This document shows, one piece after another, positions 54,329-61,507 of a DNA stretch of 64,000 nt (its first letter is position 1; each line of letters starts with the position of its first letter). The translations under genes were made by a program, and so were the position numbers. Source of the DNA: Sinorhizobium meliloti (GTDB lineage Bacteria > Pseudomonadota > Alphaproteobacteria > Rhizobiales > Rhizobiaceae); the NCBI RefSeq assembly GCF_035610345.1, contig NZ_CP141212.1, positions 2,113,976-2,177,975 on the forward strand, given 5' to 3'. The notes under the pieces are model-generated. The model had not been told where the DNA came from. It did not search any database and worked only from the letters and a program-made list of their open reading frames with translations.

Positions 54329-55413
54329 TGGTTTCCTCCCGACTGAACGGGCCTGCCGATTTCGTTGAGCGGCAGGTAGGGCAGCACGCCCTGGCCGTTC
54401 TTTTCGTCCAGGATGACCTTCTTGGACTTGCCGAGAACGCCTTGCAGCGTTTCGATGTAAAGCCGCTTGCGCGTGACCTCGGGGGCCTTGGAATATTCGT
54501 CGTAGACCGAGATGAAGCGCTGAGCCTCACCCTGAGCTTCCTTGACGACGCGGTCCTTGTAGGCGGCCGCCTCTTCGCGGATCTGGGCGCCCTGGCCGCG
54601 AGCCCTGCCGAGCACCTGGTTGGCGTACTGGTTCGCCTCCTCCACGAAGCGGTCCTCGTCCTGTTCGGCGCGCTGCACTTCGTCGAAGGCATCGGCCACC
54701 TCACGCGGCGGTGCGGCATCCTCGATCGCTACGGTATTCACCGATATGCCGGCGCCGTAAGCATCCATCGTCGCCTGGATCGTGTTCTTCACGTCCGCGG
54801 CGATCGCCTGGCGGTTGTCGCGGAAGATATCCTGGGCCGGACGGCGGCCGACGACCTCGCGCATTGCGCTTTCGGCCACCTGCTGCAGCGTGTCGGCCGG
54901 GTTCTCGACATTGAAGAGATAGGCCTTCGGATCGGTAACCGAGAACAGCACCGAGAACTGCACGTTGACGATGTTCTGATCGCCGCTGAGCATCAGGCCG
55001 GCATTCGACTGGCCCGTGCGGCCGCCGATATTCTGCTGCTGCTCCGTCACCTTGACGATCTCGACGGTTTCGAGCGGCCAGAAGTGATAGTGCAGGCCCG
55101 GCATGGAGATTTCTTCCTTCGGCTTGCCGAAGCGCATCTCGACGCCGCGTTCATCCGGCTGAACGGTATAGATGGAATTCAGCAGAACGAAGCCGAGGAC
55201 CAACAGGCCTACGATGACGAAGATCCCGCCGTTGAAGCCACCCGGAACCACGTTTTTCAACTGATCCTGGCCACGCCGGATGATCTCTTCCAGATCCGGC
55301 GGACCACCTCTTCCGCCGCGTGGCCGGTTGGGCCCCTGGCCCCATGGCCCCTGATTGCCGCCGCCGCCGCCCCACGGGCCGCCGCCGCCGCCATTCTGAT
55401 TGCTCCAGGGCAT
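54325..55413 (-). CDS. hflK: HflK protease-modulator subunit
   Basis: This 362-aa protein has a Gly/Trp/Asn-rich N-terminus (NQNGGGGGPWGGGGGNQGPW) typical of alphaproteobacterial HflK, one membrane helix (GIFVIVGLLVLGFVLLNSIY) and an SPFH domain. ATG 55413 follows GAGG by 5 nt. The operon is hflK-hflC-DUF2065, under a sigma-70 promoter just upstream. Confidence 0.93.
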   Translation of the reverse strand: MPWSNQNGGGGGPWGGGGGNQGPWGQGPNRPRGGRGGPPDLEEIIRRGQDQLKNVVPGGFNGGIFVIVGLLVLGFVLLNSIYTVQPDERGVEMRFGKPKEEISMPGLHYHFWPLETVEIVKVTEQQQNIGGRTGQSNAGLMLSGDQNIVNVQFSVLFSVTDPKAYLFNVENPADTLQQVAESAMREVVGRRPAQDIFRDNRQAIAADVKNTIQATMDAYGAGISVNTVAIEDAAPPREVADAFDEVQRAEQDEDRFVEEANQYANQVLGRARGQGAQIREEAAAYKDRVVKEAQGEAQRFISVYDEYSKAPEVTRKRLYIETLQGVLGKSKKVILDEKNGQGVLPYLPLNEIGRPVQSGGNQ

Positions 55414-55485
55414 CAAATCCTCACTTCCAAGAAACTCTGTCGCTGAACGCCCCGCAGGCATTGCGGCCGGTCACGATGTGAACCC

Positions 55486-55514
55486 GTTATAGGTATCATG
55501 TGCATTGCTTTCAA
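55486..55514 (-). promoter_or_regulatory. Sigma-70-type promoter of hflKC
   Basis: On the minus strand TTGAAA (55514-55509), a 17-bp spacer and TATAAC (55491-55486) form a near-consensus promoter 72 bp before the hflK ATG. Confidence 0.7.
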
Positions 55515-55607
55515 CGCGATACGGCCGAGTTCACCGTAAATGCGTTAAAATTGTTCACCGCTCCCGCCGCAGCGATAGGCAAGTGCGTGGATAAGCACCG
55601 AGACCGC

Positions 55608-56171
55608 TCAGGCTCCGGCACCTTCTGGCGGCGGCGTGCGGCGGCGCCAGGTCACGAAGTGCATCGCGTGGCTGTCTTTCTCGCCGCGCGGAAGGTCTTC
55701 CTCCAGCACCTTTTCGAAAATCGCCGGGTCGATAGAAGGGAAGCGTGTATCACCATCCACCTTCGCTTGCACTTCGGTCACGTGCAGCACATCGGCCATG
55801 CCGATCGACTGACGGTAGATCTCGCCGCCACCAATAATGCAGATCTCGTCCGCCCCGACCGCGGCCGCCCGCTCCCCAGCGATCGTAAGCGCCACTTCCA
55901 GCGACGGAGCCACCTCCGCGCCGGGAGCCTCGAAATCGGGGTTGCGGCTGATGACGATGTTCGGCCTGCCGGGCAAGGGTCGCCCGAGCGAGGCCCAGGT
56001 CTTACGTCCCATGACGACCGGCTTGCCGATCGTCAGCGCCTTGAAGCGCTTGAGATCGGTCGAGAGCCGCCAGGGCAGATCGCCCTCGCGGCCGATAACT
56101 CCATTCGCTGCGACAGCGACGACGAAAACGATCTTCGGTCGGGTGGTCACCTTCTGCTCCGCCTCAGTCAT
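55608..56171 (-). CDS. folA: Dihydrofolate reductase
   Basis: This 187-aa enzyme reduces dihydrofolate to tetrahydrofolate, the partner reaction of thymidylate synthase encoded 0.6 kb upstream. Motifs are FVVAVAANGVIGREGDLPWRL, GKPVVMGRKTWASLGRPLPGR and EICIIGGGEIY. ATG 56171 overlaps the GST stop by 8 nt; GTG 56150 has a better ribosome site (GGAG 6 nt before) and may be the true start. Confidence 0.92.
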   Translation of the reverse strand: MTEAEQKVTTRPKIVFVVAVAANGVIGREGDLPWRLSTDLKRFKALTIGKPVVMGRKTWASLGRPLPGRPNIVISRNPDFEAPGAEVAPSLEVALTIAGERAAAVGADEICIIGGGEIYRQSIGMADVLHVTEVQAKVDGDTRFPSIDPAIFEKVLEEDLPRGEKDSHAMHFVTWRRRTPPPEGAGA

Positions 56172-56769
56172 GAAAGCCACTCGGCTTGCTGTCGATTTCA
56201 CGCGCGCGAACCAGCGCCGCCCGGTCCGTGACGACGCGAATATAGCGATCTATCACGTCGCTTTCCGGCAGGATCTTGCGCATCCACTGCAGTGCGCTTG
56301 CGAGCAACAGATCGGCCGCGCTCATCGATTCGCCAAGGAGATAGGTGTGCCGCGTAAGCGCGTCGATCACATGCGCGCACATTTCGGTGTAAAGCCTCGC
56401 GAGCCCCGGATTGTTCACCGTCACTCCGGATATATGAGCGAGAGCGGTCGGCTCGATGACACCGGCATAGTAGGCGAGCCACGACAGATAGGCGCCGCGC
56501 TCGCGATGGCCGGGCGGCCGGCTCAGGCTGCAATCGGGATAGAGATCCGTCAGATATTGCACGACCGCGACCGACTCCCAGATCAATGTCCCGTCGTGGA
56601 GGAGTGCCGGCACCTGCTTGTGCGGATGCGGATTGTTTTCGTCCGGGCCGCCGGATCCGTCCCAACGGCGGATATCGACATAACGGATGTCGTAGTCGGC
56701 ACCGAGTTCTTCGAGCAGCCAGATGATGCGCGATGAGCGCGACAAAGGCGCGTGGATCAGCGTCAGCAT
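56164..56769 (-). CDS. Glutathione S-transferase
   Basis: This 201-aa thioredoxin-fold GST starts MLTLIHAPLSRSSRIIWLLEE, with the N-terminal Ser/Cys-type active site, and has the GSH-binding EDNN-like stretch VPALLHDGTLIWESVAVVQYL. ATG 56769 follows GGGAGG. It lies between thyA and folA, which is usual in Rhizobiales. Confidence 0.87.
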   Translation of the reverse strand: MLTLIHAPLSRSSRIIWLLEELGADYDIRYVDIRRWDGSGGPDENNPHPHKQVPALLHDGTLIWESVAVVQYLTDLYPDCSLSRPPGHRERGAYLSWLAYYAGVIEPTALAHISGVTVNNPGLARLYTEMCAHVIDALTRHTYLLGESMSAADLLLASALQWMRKILPESDVIDRYIRVVTDRAALVRAREIDSKPSGFHD

Positions 56770-56831
56770 GGAAACCTCCCATTGGGGCACCACCGGGAAA
56801 CGCGGGAGCCGGCTTTGCCCGGAGTGCTTAG

Positions 56832-57626
56832 CTAGACCGCGACCGGCGCCTTGATATGTGAATCGGCTTCGTAGCCGACGAGCTCAAAGTCTTCGAATCT
56901 AAACGAAAATATATCCTTCACCGCCGGATTTATTTCCATTTTCGGCAGCGGCTTTGGCGTTCTCGTCAGTTGCAGCTGCGCCTGTTCGAAATGGTTGCGG
57001 TAGATATGTGCGTCACCAAGCGTATGAACGAAATCGCCGGCTTCGAGCCCTGTGACCTGCGCCACCATCATCGTCAGCAGAGCGTAGGAAGCGATATTGA
57101 AGGGTACGCCGAGAAAGATATCGCCCGAGCGCTGGTAGAGCTGGCAGGAGAGCTTCCCGTCCGCCACGTAGAACTGGAACAGGCAGTGGCATGGCGGGAG
57201 CGCCATTTCGTCGACCAGCGCCGGGTTCCAGGCCGAAACGATGTGGCGGCGGGAATTCGGATTGGTCTTCAGGCCCTCGACGAGCGCCGCGATCTGATCG
57301 ATATGTCCGCCGCCGGGCGTCGGCCAGGAGCGCCATTGATAGCCGTAGACCGGTCCGAGCTCGCCGTTTTCGTCCGCCCATTCGTCCCAGATGCTCACCC
57401 CGTTTTCCTTGAGATAGGCGACGTTCGTGTCGCCCCTGAGGAACCAGAGAAGCTCGTGAATGATCGAGCGCAGATGCAGCTTCTTGGTGGTCAGCACCGG
57501 AAAACCCTGCGACAGGTCGAAGCGCATCTGATAGCCGAAAACGGAGCGCGTGCCCGTACCCGTACGGTCGCCCCGGTCGGTTCCCGTTGTGATCACATGT
57601 TCGAGGAGATCGAGATATTGTCGCAT
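56832..57626 (-). CDS. thyA: Thymidylate synthase
   Basis: This 264-aa enzyme makes dTMP from dUMP using methylenetetrahydrofolate. Catalytic Cys is in [13 protein letters not shown], with the phosphate-binding [14 protein letters not shown] region ([20 protein letters not shown]) and FNIASYALL. It equals the length of the E. coli enzyme with ATG 57626. Confidence 0.95.
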   Translation of the reverse strand: MRQYLDLLEHVITTGTDRGDRTGTGTRSVFGYQMRFDLSQGFPVLTTKKLHLRSIIHELLWFLRGDTNVAYLKENGVSIWDEWADENGELGPVYGYQWRSWPTPGGGHIDQIAALVEGLKTNPNSRRHIVSAWNPALVDEMALPPCHCLFQFYVADGKLSCQLYQRSGDIFLGVPFNIASYALLTMMVAQVTGLEAGDFVHTLGDAHIYRNHFEQAQLQLTRTPKPLPKMEINPAVKDIFSFRFEDFELVGYEADSHIKAPVAV

Positions 57627-57789
57627 GCTTTTCCGCCGACGATTCGTTCGTAGCGTCGAAAATAGAACGAACCGCCGCGCGAACCAATGGTGGAAAGGCG
57701 TTTTCCCGCACTTCGCATCGCCATGCACGACCGTCCCTCGGTCGGGCCAACCAGCCCCGTCAAGATCTCCGGCATACGCGGCCGCCGGT

Positions 57790-58008
57790 TCATTTCGACG
57801 GGCGTCGGTTTGCGGCGTGGTCCTGATACTGCTCGTTCCTTACCGCCCTCTCGTCGAGGCCGCGCGAGCCGGAATGCTGCGCCTTGTCCCTGTTCGACAG
57901 AACGTCGTTTTCGCCGAGGACGCCTTCCTTCAGTTCGGTTTTCGCACCGCTACCGTCGCCCTTGCCCTTGTCGGGCTTTCCCATGTTCTTCTTGCTGGCG
58001 TGAGCCAT
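57790..58008 (-). CDS. Small hydrophilic stress-type protein
   Basis: This 72-aa protein is Lys/Gly/Asn-rich, with [20 protein letters not shown] and no hydrophobic core, so it is probably disordered. AAAGGAG precedes ATG 58008. It is the third gene of a run with the 80- and 68-aa proteins. The function is not known. Confidence 0.72.
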   Translation of the reverse strand: MAHASKKNMGKPDKGKGDGSGAKTELKEGVLGENDVLSNRDKAQHSGSRGLDERAVRNEQYQDHAANRRPSK

Positions 58009-58052
58009 CGCAGTCTCCTTTCACCTATTCTCGGAAATGCCGGCCAGCTAGG

Positions 58053-58295
58053 TCAGTCGCCGGCGCCCTTGTGATGCCTGCTCTCCTGATTTTTCCCACG
58101 CAGAATGCTGCGATCGTCCGCCTCGCGGGCATCGCCATGCTCGGTGCTCAGATCCTGTCCCTTGCGTTGCGCCTTTCTCAAAGCGTCGGAACGGTGCAGA
58201 TCCGCTTCGGCATTGAAGTCCTTGTCTGCGTTGGAGGTGTTCTCGCGGCCCTGCAGCACGCGCTTCTGCTGCTCTTGCGTCTTTCTGCCGACCAT
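58053..58295 (-). CDS. Small hydrophilic protein, middle gene of stress-type trio
   Basis: This 80-aa charged protein (VGRKTQEQQKRVLQGREN, then SDALRKAQRKGQDLSTEHGD) is likely disordered. AGGAG precedes ATG 58295. It starts 10 bp after the previous gene's stop and continues the operon. Confidence 0.72.
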   Translation of the reverse strand: MVGRKTQEQQKRVLQGRENTSNADKDFNAEADLHRSDALRKAQRKGQDLSTEHGDAREADDRSILRGKNQESRHHKGAGD

Positions 58296-58305
58296 TGCCT
58301 TGCTC

Positions 58306-58512
58306 CTATTTGTTGCTGCGACCGCGCTGGTCCGGATTTGCGCCGCCTTGCGCGGTCGTGTCGTTCGCGACATCTCCTTCAATAGTGTTGCCGCGTTTCA
58401 GGGCTTCGTAGTCCGACGGTCCACCAATGCCCTTCGTGCGTCCGATCCCGGGATCCTGCTTCAGGTCCTTGTCGCTCGGGCGGCGTGTTTTCGGATGTTT
58501 GGACGATGTCAT
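58306..58512 (-). CDS. Small hydrophilic protein, first gene of stress-type trio
   Basis: This 68-aa protein (TSSKHPKTRRPSDKDLKQDP, then GGPSDYEALKRGNTIEGDV) has GGAGGAAGG upstream of ATG 58512. A GGAAC-N18-TT promoter lies 60 bp before it, suggesting RpoE2 control of the trio. Confidence 0.72.
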   Translation of the reverse strand: MTSSKHPKTRRPSDKDLKQDPGIGRTKGIGGPSDYEALKRGNTIEGDVANDTTAQGGANPDQRGRSNK

Positions 58513-58571
58513 CGGCCTTCCTCCTGCTCTGCGACTTGTTCCGGGGCGCCCCTGGTTCACTTCCTCGGTTA

Positions 58572-58596
58572 ACCGCACTGAACCGTGAATGTTCCG
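58572..58596 (-). promoter_or_regulatory. RpoE2/EcfG-like stress promoter
   Basis: On the minus strand GGAAC (58596-58592), 17 bp, then GTT (58574-58572) fits the alphaproteobacterial general stress consensus GGAAC-N18-TT. The spacing to the 68-aa gene is right. Confidence 0.6.
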
Positions 58597-58814
58597 CAAT
58601 CGCGGCCCCGTTCGGCAGTACGAGGCGGAGCAGTATTTATCGGCAGCGGCGAAACAATCGCGGCGTATGGCTGTTAGGCCAATCTACAGCGCCGCGTTCT
58701 TCGCGGGACGCGAAATTCTGCATGTTCACGCCTGAACGGGCTCTAGGCGCCTGAACCGGTTCCCGCCAAAAAGACATGCAGTTGCGCTTCAGCCATCAAG
58801 CAAGGGAGATGACG

Positions 58815-59273
58815 ATGAGCGCCACAGGTCTCGACGTCTTCGAGAAGACACTGCAAACGACCCATATCTGGCTCGGCGAGATCATGGAACAACATGGTCC
58901 CGACCGGAAAGTCGCCTGGCACATCCTGTCAGTTGTCCTGCGGGTCCTGCGGGACCGGCTTCCTCCGGAAATCGCGGCTCATCTCGGCGCGGAACTTCCG
59001 CTGATCGTACGAGGCGCCTACTACGATCAATACCGGCCGAACCACCCACCGGACAAGGGCACTCGTTCCCTCGACGAATTTCTCGCCCGGATCGCGGAGG
59101 GTATGAAGGATACGCGGCCGGTCAATCCGGCCGACGCGGCGCGTAGCGGGTCCTGGCACGGCATGTCGACCTTGGCCAGACTGCAAAGGTACGCGACGCC
59201 TTGCCCAAAGAAATTCAGTCGCTGTGGCCCGACAGCATCGGCGCCCGCGAATAGCGCAAACGGGGGCGAATAA
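58815..59273 (+). CDS. DUF2267 protein with frameshifted C-terminus
   Basis: The N-terminal 105 residues fit DUF2267 (FEKTLQTTHIWLGEIMEQHG; LPPEIAAHLGAELPLIVRG). After NPADAAR the frame turns to low-quality sequence ending in a Cys/Ser-rich tail. The expected DUF2267 ending (RVLARHVDLGQTAKVRDAL, then PKEIQSLWPDS) is intact in another frame, up to a TAG at 59252-59254. The break is at about 59144-59146, consistent with a small deletion. The start ATG 58815 has AAGGGAG at 6 nt. Confidence 0.75.
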   Translation: MSATGLDVFEKTLQTTHIWLGEIMEQHGPDRKVAWHILSVVLRVLRDRLPPEIAAHLGAELPLIVRGAYYDQYRPNHPPDKGTRSLDEFLARIAEGMKDTRPVNPADAARSGSWHGMSTLARLQRYATPCPKKFSRCGPTASAPANSANGGE

Positions 59274-59367
59274 AAGAGATCGGCGCCGGGTCACGGCGCC
59301 GCCGGGGCAGCTCTGGCGCCCGGCCGGCTCGTCGCCGACCGGAAAGCGCTTTGCCGGCCAACCTGGA

Positions 59368-59676
59368 TCAGAGGGTCTGGAGCTTGCCCAGATTCTTGGC
59401 GACCAGATAGTAGAAGGTCACACGCGACTTGCTGCGATCATCCGCCATCGCTTTGGCCGCCGCAGCAACAGCTGCATCTGCATCTGACCCGCCGACGCCG
59501 AGTTTCTTCTCACACCACTTTTCCTTGACGCGTTCCAGTTCTTTTGGATCCGACGCCGAAACGAGGGCGGAATCCTTATTGCGAAGGGCGATACCGAGAT
59601 GGCGCACGATCTTGTTGACAACTGCTTCGTCGGCGCTGCTGTCATACTTCTGCACGTCTGCAAGATAATCAGTCAT
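59368..59676 (-). CDS. DUF2853 protein
   Basis: This 102-aa acidic-basic protein starts MTDYLADVQKYDSSADEAVV and has the DUF2853 pattern CEKKLGVGGSDADAAVAA and DRSKSRVTFYYLVAKNLGKL. GGAGG precedes ATG 59676. Function unknown. Confidence 0.85.
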   Translation of the reverse strand: MTDYLADVQKYDSSADEAVVNKIVRHLGIALRNKDSALVSASDPKELERVKEKWCEKKLGVGGSDADAAVAAAAKAMADDRSKSRVTFYYLVAKNLGKLQTL

Positions 59677-59874
59677 GAAGCCTCCACTTTGCACTTGCTC
59701 TCAAAAGCTGCCGCCCTTCTCGCGAACCGCGTGCAGCAGGCGGAGTTTTTCACGCCGCTCGTGTAAGTCAAGCATTTCGTGCGGAGTTGGCGAGACCGAC
59801 ATAAATCCGTCATTTCCCTCGAGAAGCCCTTTTCTTGGCAGTCGGAAAGACCTATATGACGAGTGCCGTCTTCG

Positions 59875-60190
59875 GGCGGCTATGGCAATAAACGGGCGAT
59901 GCAATAAACCCATTGGACCCGGGGGCGGTACCCGGCGCCTCCACCAAAAACCGGCCTGGTGCAGACCGGCTTTTGATGGGGGCGAAATAGGATCGACAAG
60001 GGCGTAAAGATCGACTTTTTGCTCGGCATTGTACCACCGTTATCGGGCTAAACTTATAGTTGCAAACGACAACTATGCTGAAGCACGTCTCGCTGCCTAA
60101 CGGCGGTGCGACACTTCAAATCAAGTCCTTCCGGGTAGCACCGTAAGGCGGGGTCCGAAGGCACCTGGCAACAGAAGCCTTCACCTTCTC
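59875..60190 (+). ncRNA. ssrA: Two-piece (permuted) tmRNA
   Basis: This is transfer-messenger RNA in the split alphaproteobacterial form. The acceptor piece comes first and ends CGCCTCC-ACCA at 59946. A short hairpin spacer follows (59947-59977). The coding piece then starts GGGGGCG at 59978, which pairs with the acceptor stem. The tag frame at 60062-60100 reads ANDNYAEARLAA then TAA. The 5' end of the acceptor piece (about 59875, or nearer 59864) and the 3' end of the coding piece are estimates. Confidence 0.9.
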
Positions 60191-60388
60191 CCCTGTCGTG
60201 AAATGGTCTATAGATGCCTCAATAATTGACTCGTCATAAACAGACGGGCAATGAAGGAGCAGGCCACGGCGCCGACATAGTCAAGGCGCAGGTTTGGCTG
60301 TAGCACCTTGAATCGCTGCATGATTTCCTGAATGGAGTTCCGGTTGCAGGAATCATGCATCAAGTGACTTGAAGAGAACGGGGACCAA
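60191..60388. other. Spacer between ssrA and sspB
   Basis: About 200 bp separate the tmRNA from sspB. No coding frame or other RNA is supported; it should hold the sspB promoter. Confidence 0.4.
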
Positions 60389-60904
60389 ATGGGCCAGGAC
60401 CATATTCGCTACGACATTCTGGCGCAGGACGCGCTTCGCGGCGTCATTCGCAAGGTGTTGGCCGAAGTTTCCGCTACGGGCCACCTGCCCGGCGATCACC
60501 ACTTCTTCATTACGTTCCTGACCGGTGCGCCCGGTGTCCGGATCTCGCAACATCTCAAGGCCAAGTATCCGGAACAGATGACGATCGTCGTCCAGCACCA
60601 GTTCTGGGATCTGAAGGTTACCGAGACCGGCTTCGAAATCGGCCTTTCGTTCTCGGACACACCGGAAAAGCTTGTGATACCGTACAATGCAATTCGCGGC
60701 TTCTACGATCCCTCGGTCAACTTCGAACTGGAGTTCGATGTGGCGGCCGGCGAGGAAGAAGAAACCGATTCGGCGGAAATAACCGCTTATCCGCTCGACG
60801 AAGCTGCCGAGGCCCCAACTGACGAAAGCACGGAAAAACCCGACGGCCCGAAGGGCGGCGGCGCTTCCGTCGTCTCGCTCGATTCCTTCCGCAAGAAAAA
60901 CTGA
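60389..60904 (+). CDS. sspB: SspB ClpXP specificity adaptor
   Basis: This 171-aa alphaproteobacterial SspB delivers ssrA-tagged proteins to ClpXP. The domain reads HLPGDHHFFITFLTGAPGVRIS, then PEQMTIVVQHQFWDLKV and LVIPYNAIRGFYDPSVNFEL. An acidic linker follows, and the C-terminal VVSLDSFRKKN is the ClpX-binding tail. ssrA, which makes the cognate tag, lies 0.2 kb upstream. Confidence 0.93.
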   Translation: MGQDHIRYDILAQDALRGVIRKVLAEVSATGHLPGDHHFFITFLTGAPGVRISQHLKAKYPEQMTIVVQHQFWDLKVTETGFEIGLSFSDTPEKLVIPYNAIRGFYDPSVNFELEFDVAAGEEEETDSAEITAYPLDEAAEAPTDESTEKPDGPKGGGASVVSLDSFRKKN

Positions 60905-60925
60905 CGACGCGAGGAGGCGCGGACC

Positions 60926-61141
60926 ATGGCCGGCGACGTGATCAATCTGCGTCAGTTCCGCAAACGCCAGGCTCGGACTGAAAAGGAAAAGCAGGCCGAG
61001 CAGAATCGCCTTACCTTCGGCCGCAGCAAGACCGAGAAGGCCCTGACCAAGGCCTTGAACGAAAAGGCCGCAAAGACGCTTGATCACGGCAGGCTCGAGC
61101 AAGCGGGCGGCGAGGCTTCAATCGACCGGAAGAAGCCGTGA
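60926..61141 (+). CDS. DUF4169 protein
   Basis: This 71-aa basic protein (GDVINLRQFRKRQARTEKEK) matches DUF4169, whose genes often lie next to sspB in Rhizobiales. It begins 21 bp after sspB and is probably co-transcribed. Confidence 0.87.
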   Translation: MAGDVINLRQFRKRQARTEKEKQAEQNRLTFGRSKTEKALTKALNEKAAKTLDHGRLEQAGGEASIDRKKP

Positions 61142-61223
61142 CGACCGCAGCCGCAAAAGCGATTCCCACTCAAGGACTTGCGGCAGCTTTCCGAATCCAA
61201 TCGGCAGCTGCTTGAATCCGTTT

Positions 61224-61466
61224 ATGAGCATGGGGAAGGTCGTCAAGCATTCGGCCACCTTGCACGGACACCGCACCAGCTTCACTCTCGAAGAACCCTT
61301 TTGGCTGGAATTGAAATCCATCGCCAAGGACCGCGACATGCCGCTCGCGCGGCTCATTGCCGAGATCGACGACGGCCGCGGCCAGGATGGAAATCTGTCG
61401 TCGGCCTTACGGGTCTATGTGCTCGCCTGGGTCAAGGCACGCGAAGGGACGGTGCGCGAGGCATAG
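61224..61466 (+). CDS. Ribbon-helix-helix domain protein
   Basis: This 80-aa protein has HGHRTSFTLEEPFWLELKSI and DMPLARLIAEIDDGRGQDGN, the RHH_4-like DNA-binding pattern common in rhizobia. The start (ATG 61224 or 61230) lacks a strong ribosome site. It follows the DUF4169 gene. Confidence 0.75.
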   Translation: MSMGKVVKHSATLHGHRTSFTLEEPFWLELKSIAKDRDMPLARLIAEIDDGRGQDGNLSSALRVYVLAWVKAREGTVREA

Positions 61467-61507
61467 AGCCACCTCCGGGAACAATGCCGTTGCTCGCCGG
61501 TCGCCTG

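Noticed and set aside
59281..59310. GC-rich hairpin CGGCGCC/GGCGCCG as a terminator
   Set aside because: No T-run follows on either strand.
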